Source: DATAMF01 sp964472565 (GTDB lineage: Bacteria > Chloroflexota > Anaerolineae > Aggregatilineales > Aggregatilineaceae). From it: a DNA stretch of 6,713 bases. The position numbers and the translations under genes are program-made. Numbering within the stretch: the first letter of the stretch is position 1; each line of letters opens with the position of its first letter. Below, piece by piece: positions 1 to 5,803 of this stretch. The stretch is from positions 1-6,713 of the forward strand of contig CAYYNB010000249.1 of NCBI GenBank assembly GCA_964472565.1, read 5' to 3'. The notes below the pieces were generated by a model. That model was given only the letters and a program-made list of their open reading frames with translations. It was not told where the DNA came from and ran no database searches.

Positions 1-326
1 GTCTGGTCGCTGTCGTCGCGGACCAAGTCCTCGGCATAGTCGGTGTGCCGCTCGACGACCTTCTCATGAAGGATGAAATGCTCGTAGACCTGCTTGGAGA
101 AGGCCACCCAGACCTGGGGTGGTTTGGATGCCCAGGTTTCGGGATCGCCGCTGTACTGCTCCCACATCACGATCCGTGCGTGTTGGAGCGCTTCATCGCG
201 TGCCAGGTCGCCCTTGCTGGGGAACGCCCGCACACTCCAAATCGACAGCGTGGCCTCGACCGGCGCGAAACGATCTTCAAAATAGGACTCAAAGAAAGTA
301 TTGTTGGTAGAATTGTTGTGAGACAT
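1..326 (-). CDS. Hypothetical protein, N-terminal part (runs off the left edge)
   Basis: A minus-strand frame opens with ATG at 326-324 and stays open for 108 codons to the window edge, so the C-terminus is missing. The start is supported by a GGAGG Shine-Dalgarno sequence five bases upstream (about 332-336). The product begins MSHNNSTNNTFFESYFEDRF and continues through an acidic, aromatic-rich, probably helical stretch (LARDEALQHARIVMWEQY, then WASKPPQVWVAFSKQVYEHF, then a charged tail). No signal peptide or membrane segment is visible. The pattern of an acidic helix, an aromatic 'MWEQY' and a 'P..WV' segment faintly recalls region 2 of RNA polymerase sigma factors, but I see no decisive motif and do not assign a function. 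The gene lies beyond the putative origin, in the same direction as the replication gene but with its own 5' region. The reading frame is convincing; the function is unknown. Confidence 0.75.
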   Translation of the reverse strand, partial: MSHNNSTNNTFFESYFEDRFAPVEATLSIWSVRAFPSKGDLARDEALQHARIVMWEQYSGDPETWASKPPQVWVAFSKQVYEHFILHEKVVERHTDYAEDLVRDDSDQ

Positions 327-397
327 GCTGACCTCCGTTGTCAGAGTGTCTAGGACCGCTCCGGTGTTTGCCTCACCTGGGCGGCTCGTCCGTTGAA

Positions 398-415
398 TAC
401 CGGCAACGGCCGGTA
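398..415. repeat. Short inverted repeat (7-bp arms, 4-nt loop)
   Basis: TACCGGC (398-404) and GCCGGTA (409-415) are perfect reverse complements around AACG. The dyad lies 72 nt upstream of the ATG at 326 and could be an operator for that gene or simply a GC-rich hairpin. No T-run follows on either strand, so it is not a factor-independent terminator. Confidence 0.5.
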
Positions 416-454
416 CCCTCACGGCACAACGCAGAGGAGGGGCCACGTCAAGGC

Positions 455-469
455 CACCTGCGGCAGGTG
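455..469. repeat. 15-nt near-perfect palindrome
   Basis: CACCTGC (455-461) and GCAGGTG (463-469) are perfect reverse complements around a single G. A palindrome this compact suits a dimeric DNA-binding protein rather than an RNA hairpin. It lies about 130 nt upstream of the start codon at 326. Its role is unknown. Confidence 0.45.
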
Positions 470-515
470 TCAGAGACATTCGTTATCGGGAGGGGCAGCA
501 GGTGAGGTGGTAGTT

Positions 516-552
516 CGCTGGTCCATTTTGCTTGTCAAAATGAGCACCAGCG
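516..552. repeat. Two-part stem-loop near the putative origin
   Basis: The outer arms CGCTGGT (516-522) and ACCAGCG (546-552) and the inner arms CATTTTG (524-530) and CAAAATG (536-542) are both perfect. They are separated by a small asymmetric internal loop (C523 against 543-545) and capped by CTTGT. This gives 14 base pairs in 37 nt. Neither strand has a T-run after the stem, so it is not a standard terminator. It lies 76 nt from the nearest GTCACAG block. A structural element of the origin, a priming site or an oriT-type inverted repeat are all possible. Confidence 0.6.
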
Positions 553-627
553 TACTGCCACCGTGACTTGATGGGGAGGTCGCCCGCGTTGTTCACTCGC
601 CGCGTCGGCGGCAGCGTTGCGGAGAGC

Positions 628-652
628 GTCACAGCGTAACAACCGTAACAGG
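628..652 (+). repeat. Iteron-like block A
   Basis: Three tandem units: GTCACAGC, GTAACAACC and GTAACAGG. The third unit and the 25-nt length match block B exactly. It lies immediately before the AT-rich tract. Confidence 0.7.
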
Positions 653-730
653 TACTTTTTTGCTGACTTGTGCGCCGATTTTGATAGGGGGTGTATTTTT
701 TTAAAATCACAGAAAGATGATGTTTTGGAT

Positions 731-754
731 CTGTGACGCCTGTGACGCTGTGAT
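731..754 (-). repeat. Iteron-like block D (inverted)
   Basis: On the minus strand it reads ATCACAGC, GTCACAGGC, GTCACAG, aligning with block A unit for unit but in the opposite orientation. It flanks the other side of the AT-rich tract, so A and D face each other across it. Confidence 0.7.
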
Positions 755-766
755 ACCCACTGAGCG

Positions 767-811
767 AAAAAGAGAAGCCCGTCACAGTGTCACAACCGTA
801 ACAGGCTTCTC
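767..811 (-). terminator. Probable factor-independent terminator of the primase-helicase gene
   Basis: On the minus strand the perfect arms GAGAAGCC (811-804) and GGCTTCTC (779-772) are followed at once by five T residues (771-767). The stem is 8 bp and the loop is 24 nt, larger than usual. It begins 31 nt after the primase stop codon, the right place for a terminator. The loop is iteron-like block B, so a protein bound there could influence termination. The long loop lowers confidence. Confidence 0.5.
781..805 (+). repeat. Iteron-like block B, inside the terminator-like stem
   Basis: Three units: GTCACAGT, GTCACAACC and GTAACAGG, differing from block A at only two positions. It makes up almost the whole loop of the 772-811 stem. 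Confidence 0.7.
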
Positions 812-841
812 AACACTCACTTTGCGATGGATTTTTATACC

Positions 842-3784
842 CTATCCGTCTTCGTCACAGGTGTCACACCCGTCACAGCCCAGAATCTCCGACTTGAGCC
901 GCCAAAATCGCGAGGTTCCACCTCGGACCCGGCGCTGCACCGTCAGGTTGTTGGTGCCGGGCAGGAGCAACCCTTCTTCTTTGAGCTGCGCACCAATCGC
1001 GGCAGTGGTGAAACGCAGCGGCTGCACCTTACAGATTTCCTTGTGAACAATCTCCGGCAGCAGGTAGATGTATTCTCCATCGCGGTAGCCGACTTTTGCT
1101 ACACCGGGTGCCGTTTCGCGCGGGCTGCGCATGTCATCGTCGATCATGGCCTGTCCCCCAGCGAGTAACTGGCCGAGCAGGTCCAGGAATACCTGGCTGG
1201 CGCGTTCCTGCCGCACGGCCTGGGCGGTTTCGAGGATCACATCCTGCCAGCCAGGCAAGACTTCATCGGCCTCTTTTTCTTCGAGAAACTTACGCAGCAA
1301 CTGGTAAACGGTAACCAACACGGCCCAGTTCTGGATGATGCGCCCGGTGTTCGCCTGAGAACCGCTTAGCATCGCCAGCTTCTTGCGATAGCCCTCGGCG
1401 CTGGCCACAAAACGCCGGGTGATGTCCCCCGCCAGGTCGTGGCCTTCGACCTGGCGGACAATCCAGGCCGCAAACTCGACGGTGAAACCAGAGAGATGCT
1501 GCCGGAGTTGGTCGGCCTGGGCGAGGAACTTCCCACCTGGGTCACGATGTTCCCAGGGCGGCACGTCCAGCACTAACATGCGGGATAATACCGAGGCCTC
1601 GCCTTCCAACACGGTTTCGCCGGTGCTCAGGATCAGTCCACGGCAGGGGCGCTCCTGGCGCAGTTTGGCTTCACGAGTCAGCCTGCCCCGCCCCATGCCA
1701 CGCGAGTAACTTTGCAAGAAACGGGTAAAAGTACGCTCGTCGGCATAGATGCTTTTGTAGTCATCAATCCAGTAGAGTGCGTCAGCCAGCGGGTAACCCA
1801 GCGCTTCCACCGTGTTGATGGTATCCCCCCACTGTGAAGGCGGCGTGTCACGCGAGAATACTCCGTAGAAACTGCTCATCAGTGCCGCCAGCTCGGATTT
1901 GCCGCTGCCATAGGTCCCGGCCAGGTGGATGGCCGGTCGCGGCGCGACTGCCGGAAAGAAGCGTTGCAGCAGCGGCAGCAGCGCAAAGGCAATACACGTC
2001 GGCGCAAGCTGCTTCGGAAATACCGGGATCATCGCCTCAAATGCGTCCACCCCGTTTTCCCAGGTCGTGTCTTGCAGCCCGAAGTCGCGCAGCCGGGCAT
2101 CCAGTTCGACCTCAGGAGGTTCTTCCATTTTTCCACCTGCGTTCACACAGAAACCAGGCGAGACATAGGTCCAGCGCCCGTCGATCTGGGTCCAGCCCAT
2201 AAAACGATAGTTGGTCCGGGTCGGATACTCCCCGGACAGGCTCAAGATGGCCGGAGCCAGGTGTTTGCCCATCCCCGCGCGCACGGTGAAGGTTTCGCCA
2301 CCGCGACCGGCGATGAAACGCCGCAGCGCCGCGTCATCTCCAAAGACTTCACTCGGCACTTGCAGGGTGAAGGTGTGATCATTCTTGGTCAGCACCATCG
2401 AGGTGAGGTGTTCCACCTGCCCATCGTCGTTAACCTGGGAAATACGCTCGGTCACACGGGCAGTCCAGTCCGCGACGGTTTTGTCTGTCGGGCCGTAGTA
2501 CGTTTCCCGCCGGTGGACCATGCGGCCTTCGACTTCCAGGTAACTCTCGTTTTCCGGCTGAGCCTGATAACGCTCGCGTTCCAGTGTCTTACGGGCCTGC
2601 CGGTACTGGCGTTCCAGGTCGCCAGTTTTCACGCCATTCCCGCACAGTTCCTTAATTTTGGTGCGCTGCACCGCCCATTCGACCGGTTCCAGGTGGGCAC
2701 AGGCTGAGATCACTTCCGCGATCTGTTCCGGCGTCGGGCGCTCCGGCTGTTCCTGGCTGCTGAAGCGGCTCAAAAGGTGGTTCACCCGTTCGCGCGCATC
2801 ATGGGCGGGCAGTGAGAGTGGTTCGCGGGCAGACTGCCGGTAAACACTGGCGATGGTAGCATGTGCTTCACGCTCGCGCGCTGCCGGATTCTCGCCCGGT
2901 GCACCATCGGCAACATGGCGTAAGACAAGCTGGACTTCGGCTTCGACCTGGCTGTAGCCGGCATCTCGGAACTGGCAGGCGGCATCGAACAGCGCCCGGT
3001 TGCGACTGCCGTTGGAGGCTCCCCGGCTCAGGTAATCGAGAGTCACCTGGGGCAGCGGAGCGTGATGACCGTTCCCGGATGCCAACTGCATCGGCAGTAT
3101 CTTCGGCTGCGGCTGCACCGCCAGCCATTCAAACGCTGCCAGCGGATACCGCCGCTCCGGATGGAACTCGGCGATGGCGGCCACCACACCCCCACGCTCT
3201 GGTTTGGTATTGGCCGACTCCGGCAGGCGCATGAGAGAAGCGACTGACTTCACATAGTCGGTGTCGCCACCCAGTGCTGCCGACAACCCATGCAGGATAT
3301 GGGCGATGTGCTGCCGGTCTTCGTCATTTTCCAGGGTGTAAGACGAATCAAGCAGCCAGTAAACATGCCAGCCTCCTCCACTGTCCAGGAGGATAGAAGG
3401 TTTCTGGTCGAAGATGTGCAGCTTCTCCAATGCGGCGGCACGTTGATCAGGATCATCATCACAGTCGATGTCCACCCACAGCGCAGGCGCTGAGGCTACC
3501 GCCTGGGCATCGCCCTTTTTCTCCCGGCGCAGGCAGGGGGCGAAGTAGACTCCGAAACCCGCTTTGTTCATGGCATCGGCCTGGCGTAAGACAGCCGCCC
3601 GGCGTGACTGGTCACCCACCGGCGACCACAATACGCGGCTGGCTTCCGTTTCAGGATGGATACAGCGTAACTCCAACCAGAGGGCCGGATCCGCCTGGCC
3701 GTACAGAGCGGCCAGGAAATCTTCTCGGTGGGTGATAGGCGACAACACAGGCGCTACCTTGTGAGTAGAGTCATTGTATGTCAT
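842..3784 (-). CDS. Replication primase-helicase (AEP primase fused to AAA+/SF3-like helicase)
   Basis: 980 residues. The start ATG at 3784 follows AAAGG (3796-3800) at about 11 nt. N-terminal domain (about 20-225) is a RepB/AEP-like primase: DxD in ALWVDIDCDD (D105, D107), GGGWHVYW with H140, and GGDTDYVKSVASLMRLPES with D174/D176 and R186. Residues 256-320 resemble a primase C-terminal helical domain. A middle region (about 410-550) precedes a DUF927-like helicase: Walker A GTYGSGKS (623-630), Walker B ALYWIDD (D674, D675), a sensor-like LILSTGE (717-723) and a possible arginine finger R735. Residues 890-965 look like a winged helix. The protein should make primers and unwind DNA at the plasmid origin, acting as a Rep. 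It ends in CDGCDTCDEDG, encoded by origin repeats. Family assignment is by motif reading; the all-in-one architecture suggests host-independent initiation. Confidence 0.9.
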   Translation of the reverse strand: MTYNDSTHKVAPVLSPITHREDFLAALYGQADPALWLELRCIHPETEASRVLWSPVGDQSRRAAVLRQADAMNKAGFGVYFAPCLRREKKGDAQAVASAPALWVDIDCDDDPDQRAAALEKLHIFDQKPSILLDSGGGWHVYWLLDSSYTLENDEDRQHIAHILHGLSAALGGDTDYVKSVASLMRLPESANTKPERGGVVAAIAEFHPERRYPLAAFEWLAVQPQPKILPMQLASGNGHHAPLPQVTLDYLSRGASNGSRNRALFDAACQFRDAGYSQVEAEVQLVLRHVADGAPGENPAAREREAHATIASVYRQSAREPLSLPAHDARERVNHLLSRFSSQEQPERPTPEQIAEVISACAHLEPVEWAVQRTKIKELCGNGVKTGDLERQYRQARKTLERERYQAQPENESYLEVEGRMVHRRETYYGPTDKTVADWTARVTERISQVNDDGQVEHLTSMVLTKNDHTFTLQVPSEVFGDDAALRRFIAGRGGETFTVRAGMGKHLAPAILSLSGEYPTRTNYRFMGWTQIDGRWTYVSPGFCVNAGGKMEEPPEVELDARLRDFGLQDTTWENGVDAFEAMIPVFPKQLAPTCIAFALLPLLQRFFPAVAPRPAIHLAGTYGSGKSELAALMSSFYGVFSRDTPPSQWGDTINTVEALGYPLADALYWIDDYKSIYADERTFTRFLQSYSRGMGRGRLTREAKLRQERPCRGLILSTGETVLEGEASVLSRMLVLDVPPWEHRDPGGKFLAQADQLRQHLSGFTVEFAAWIVRQVEGHDLAGDITRRFVASAEGYRKKLAMLSGSQANTGRIIQNWAVLVTVYQLLRKFLEEKEADEVLPGWQDVILETAQAVRQERASQVFLDLLGQLLAGGQAMIDDDMRSPRETAPGVAKVGYRDGEYIYLLPEIVHKEICKVQPLRFTTAAIGAQLKEEGLLLPGTNNLTVQRRVRGGTSRFWRLKSEILGCDGCDTCDEDG
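854..879 (+). repeat. Iteron-like block C, overlapping the 3' end of the primase gene
   Basis: Three units: GTCACAGGT, GTCACACCC and GTCACAG. The block is coding on the minus strand, where its periodic TGTGAC becomes the repeating Cys-Asp dipeptides at the C-terminus of the 980-residue protein. Confidence 0.65.
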
Positions 3785-3806
3785 ACTATTTTTGACCTTT
3801 TACTCT

Positions 3807-3868
3807 TGTGTACAGGGGACTTGAGCGTTTCCGGCGGCCAACCATCGCGCTCCAGTCCTCTGTGTACA
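3807..3868. repeat. 62-nt stem-loop between relaxase and primase genes
   Basis: Positions 3807-3821 pair with 3854-3868 over 15 consecutive positions (12 Watson-Crick, three G.T, no mismatch). After one mismatch (T3822/C3853), GAGCG (3823-3827) pairs with CGCTC (3848-3852). That makes about 20 pairs around a 20-nt loop. Both arms contain the octamer TGTGTACA (3807-3814 and 3861-3868), itself nearly palindromic. All three wobbles are G.T on the plus strand and would be A.C on the minus strand, so the structure fits plus-strand RNA or ssDNA slightly better than the minus-strand mRNA. No T-run follows. It begins 23 nt upstream of the primase ATG and 12 nt after the relaxase stop, so it may control rep expression, bind a repressor dimer or act as oriT or a single-strand origin. 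Confidence 0.65.
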
Positions 3869-3879
3869 TCTGACGATAG

Positions 3880-4908
3880 TTACAGATCCAGCGACAGCCC
3901 GTGATCGGGTTCGGTATCGAGTTCGACATCCGGTTTCCTCTCCAGTTTAAGTCCAAGCATCGAAGACCCCTCACCTTTCAACTCGGCACAGATCTGCCCG
4001 GCGAAAGTTTCCAGCTTTCCTAACGTCGGGTCCGGGTACATATGCAGGTGGGACATGAACATATCCCGGACCGGCTCGGCCATCTCGTGCGACATCCCCA
4101 GCAGGAATGGGCGAAATTCCAAGCGCGGTCCCTCTTCCGTCGGGAAATAGCGATAAATTCCGGCGGCACTGAGTTCTTCGGTCGTGCGCCGGATGCCGGC
4201 CCATACCGGCCAGACGCGTCCTTCCGAGTCGATCACTTCGCCATCAGGCTGCTGCTGTTCCACCACAGCCCGCTGCTGCTCGCGGACAACTTCGAGGGCG
4301 TCAAAACGCCGTTCCCAATCCGGCCCAACGTACCGCTCCATCCCATCGACCATGTTCCTTTCGGTGATCTGGTGCAGCAGTTCAATGTGATCTACCTGCC
4401 GGTTGCGGGAGAAAAACAGCGGCACACGTCGGCCTTCACCTTCATCGAAATAGGTCCCCGGCAGGATGACGTGCGTATGCGGATCGGGCAGGCCTGGCGC
4501 TTGGGGGTCCTCACTCACACGGTTGTGTGTCACGTAAGAAAATTCAACTCCCGTCTCCAACCCACGCACCTCGAAAAACTGATCGAGCGTGTTTTCGGTC
4601 AGTTCGCGCACGAACCGCCCGCGCTGCTTTTCGGGAACCATCGCAAGAAGCTCCGGGTTAGGATTGAATACGAGTGTGAACGCCAGCACGTGCTCGCTTT
4701 GGTAACGATCACACGTCTCCGCGATTTCACCCACCGTATGCCCCAGGCCGTGATCTACCCAGCGTTCCTGGCCGGACACCTGTTTGATGTGTCCATCCCG
4801 ACTGTCCCTATACGTCAGGTAGCGTAAGAGGCCTTTAGCTTTTTTGGAATCCGCTTCGGTCGGTTTTTTGTATTTCAGATTCGCCACACACATCTGTTTG
4901 TGGTCCAT
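3880..4908 (-). CDS. Mobilization relaxase (histidine-triad, MOBP-like)
   Basis: 342 residues. The ATG at 4908 shares one base with the stop of the upstream RHH gene (TGATG), and a GGAAGGGAAG ribosome-binding site lies in that gene's last codons, so translation is probably coupled. The metal-binding signature is YVTHNR (H128) followed by LPDPHTHVILPGT (H144, H146), the HxH core that holds the divalent cation in conjugative relaxases. Candidate catalytic tyrosines are Y30 and Y33 in GLLRYLTYRDSRDGH, where MOBP-type enzymes carry theirs. Relaxases nick one strand at oriT and stay covalently attached to its 5' end for transfer. No C-terminal helicase or primase domain is visible and no type IV coupling or secretion genes lie in the window, consistent with a mobilizable element. 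The exact MOB class is uncertain; the relaxase call is fairly secure. Confidence 0.8.
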   Translation of the reverse strand: MDHKQMCVANLKYKKPTEADSKKAKGLLRYLTYRDSRDGHIKQVSGQERWVDHGLGHTVGEIAETCDRYQSEHVLAFTLVFNPNPELLAMVPEKQRGRFVRELTENTLDQFFEVRGLETGVEFSYVTHNRVSEDPQAPGLPDPHTHVILPGTYFDEGEGRRVPLFFSRNRQVDHIELLHQITERNMVDGMERYVGPDWERRFDALEVVREQQRAVVEQQQPDGEVIDSEGRVWPVWAGIRRTTEELSAAGIYRYFPTEEGPRLEFRPFLLGMSHEMAEPVRDMFMSHLHMYPDPTLGKLETFAGQICAELKGEGSSMLGLKLERKPDVELDTEPDHGLSLDL

Positions 4909-5204
4909 CAGCTTCCCTTCCGTTTAGTCACTCGTTCGATGAAGTCTTCCAGGATGTCCGTCAGGTGATCCACCTTGCTATCTACCTGGGCAATTTTGCC
5001 TTCTACCGACCGGGCAATCGCCTTGCGTGAACCGGGCAGATCCTCCTGGTGCAGGAGATAGAAGTTCACGGCATCACGCACCAACTCGGTTCGATTAGTC
5101 GTCTGCCCCTGGCGCGAGCGCACGCGGGCCAGTTCATCCAACCGCCGGACCTGGTCGAGCGTGAAACTCAGGGTGAAACGTTCGCTGTACTGTGCCTTAC
5201 TCAT
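4908..5204 (-). CDS. Ribbon-helix-helix protein with coiled-coil tail, probable relaxosome accessory factor
   Basis: 98 residues, starting at ATG 5204 behind a run of six G residues. The start lies inside the last codons of the HU-like gene (8-nt overlap) and the stop overlaps the relaxase ATG, so it is the middle gene of a coupled trio. Residues 7-50 fit an RHH fold: a strand (ERFTLSFTLD), a helix (QVRRLDELARVRSRQG) and a second helix (NRTELVRDAVNFYLLH). Residues about 65-94 (EGKIAQVDSKVDHLTDILED) form an amphipathic, heptad-like helix likely to oligomerise. Small RHH proteins encoded just before relaxases (MobC/TraY/NikA-type in function) bind oriT and recruit the relaxase, and that is the inferred role. 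A CopG-like autorepressor of the operon is the alternative and is not exclusive. Confidence 0.8.
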   Translation of the reverse strand: MSKAQYSERFTLSFTLDQVRRLDELARVRSRQGQTTNRTELVRDAVNFYLLHQEDLPGSRKAIARSVEGKIAQVDSKVDHLTDILEDFIERVTKRKGS

Positions 5205-5523
5205 CGAATCCCCCCTGGCGTCGCTCTCCCAACGCCCGACGTAAGACAGCCGAGGGGTGGAAACGTCCGTAAATGCGTTGGATGTGGTCGGGATACCTGT
5301 CTCCAAACTTGTCTTGCAAGGTCTGGCGCACAGCCCCAGCGGTCTGCAATTCCTGTACCTCCACTGACAATATACCCAGGTCAAACAGCGCGATCGTCTT
5401 ACACGGCTGGACCAGTTCAGCCAGCCACAGGTCGCGCAGCACGTCCAAAACCTCGGCCACCTCGCGCTGCGAGCGGTGCGGCAGTCGTCGTGCAATTTCA
5501 GTGATTGTCTTACGGTAACTCAT
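5197..5523 (-). CDS. Divergent HU/IHF-like DNA-binding protein
   Basis: 108 residues. I choose the ATG at 5523 because AAAGGAG (5534-5540) sits 10 nt upstream; the frame stays open much further upstream, but only through the hairpin array. The protein begins MSYRKTITEIARRLPHRSQR, followed by the helix EVAEVLDVLRDLWLAELVQP, then KTIALFDLGILSVEVQEL and, near the end, GRFHPSAVLRRAL. This follows the HU/IHF order: N-terminal helical pair, a '.v.l.glG.f.v' strand pair, and the family's 'F.ps..l...l' ending. The segment that forms the DNA-contacting arms in HU, with its usual RNP, is replaced by an unrelated stretch (TAGAVRQTLQDKFGDRYPDH), so DNA bending may differ. Placed first in the mobilization operon, it may serve the relaxosome as IHF does in other systems. 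The function is inferred. Confidence 0.65.
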   Translation of the reverse strand: MSYRKTITEIARRLPHRSQREVAEVLDVLRDLWLAELVQPCKTIALFDLGILSVEVQELQTAGAVRQTLQDKFGDRYPDHIQRIYGRFHPSAVLRRALGERRQGGFDE

Positions 5524-5561
5524 GCGGTGATCTCTCCTTTGTAGTGCATGATTTGGCTTTT

Positions 5562-5803
5562 GATGCGCCCCGGACCGGGGTGCATCCTGTCGGGCTGGGC
5601 TGCCGGACCGGCAGGCGCGGGGGAGGCTGTCCACCCGCGCACCGGTGAGAGCGCGACCGGCGCTCCACCGGACTCCCGCGCGCACGGCGCGGGCCAGCGA
5701 TTTAGCTGGCTTCCAAGCCCCCGGTGAACCCCTCGCAAAGAGACACTCGTGCCGGGGGCTTGGACGGTCCGCAAGGCGGACCGGTGGGCGGTACGCCGCC
5801 CAC
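5562..5803. ncRNA. Array of nine consecutive hairpins (structured RNA, or oriT/single-strand origin)
   Basis: Almost every base is in a perfect or near-perfect stem. H1 5562-5586 (12 pairs, one G.T); H2 5600-5614 (CTGCCGG/CCGGCAG); H3 5615-5621 with 5634-5640; H4 5642-5671 (CCGGTG and GAGCGC with their complements, one bulged A); H5 5675-5681 with 5687-5693; H6 5693-5698 with 5705-5710; H7 5713-5724 with 5752-5763 (12 pairs, 27-nt loop); H8 5765-5772 with 5776-5783; H9 5784-5791 with 5796-5803 (loop TACG). H1 and H2 share the core CCGGACCGG. The array fills the gap between the parR-like gene and the HU-like gene. The two wobbles (5567/5581 and 5725/5751) are G.T on the plus strand, weakly favouring plus-strand RNA or ssDNA. 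Strand and nature are undecided. A stand-alone HEARO/omega-type RNA, an oriT or an ssDNA origin are the leading options. Confidence 0.6.

Larger units (their letters stand above)
327..841. other. Gene-free region between the primase-helicase stop and the next gene
   Basis: These 515 bases hold no credible gene. The longest frames here (for example minus 785-483) run across repeat blocks and hairpins, lack good ribosome-binding sites and have no recognisable domains. What the stretch does hold is a terminator-like stem (767-811), three of the four GTCACAG-type repeat blocks, an AT-rich tract (about 653-725), a strong two-part hairpin (516-552), two short dyads (398-415 and 455-469) and the 5' untranslated region of the gene starting at 326. 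I found no convincing sigma-70 promoter for that gene. A TTGACG box (complement of 447-452) has no good -10 partner. Confidence 0.7.
628..879. other. Putative replication origin (oriV): iteron-like cluster with AT-rich tract
   Basis: Four blocks of about 25 nt, each three tandem copies of a GTMACAR-type heptamer at 8-9 nt spacing, lie at 628-652, 731-754 (inverted), 781-805 and 854-879. Between the first two is an AT-rich tract (about 653-725) with T6, T7 and A4 runs, a plausible unwinding element. The cluster directly follows the 3' end of the primase-helicase gene, and block four overlaps its last codons. Repeats plus AT-rich DNA next to the replication initiator is the classic iteron-origin layout in plasmids. 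Repeats and position are seen directly; the origin function is inferred. Binding sites for another regulator remain an alternative. Confidence 0.6.

Noticed and set aside
45..353. Plus-strand frame of 102 codons at the left edge
   Set aside because: It is the shadow of the minus-strand gene starting at 326, which has a well-spaced GGAGG and a more natural protein composition.
681..707. Plus-strand sigma-70 promoter (TTGATA with TAAAAT)
   Set aside because: The spacing is only 15 nt and no plus-strand gene follows; the match is better explained by the AT-rich tract.
483..785. Minus-strand frame of 100 codons past the primase gene
   Set aside because: It crosses an iteron-like block, the AT-rich tract and a hairpin, has no good ribosome-binding site and has no family features.
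1925..2707. Plus-strand open frame of 260 codons
   Set aside because: It is antisense to the Walker A and middle regions of the primase-helicase gene, where coding evidence is strong; no domain is visible.
3807..3868. Terminator of the mobilization operon
   Set aside because: The stem is strong, but neither strand has a run of T after it, so factor-independent termination is not supported.
4042..4827. Long plus-strand open frame (261 codons) opposite the relaxase gene
   Set aside because: It lies wholly antisense to a gene with clear histidine-triad motifs, has no recognisable domain and is typical of shadow frames opposite GC-rich genes.
5562..5803. CRISPR array or tandem repeat array
   Set aside because: The units are palindromes of different sequence and length, not repeated direct repeats with spacers.
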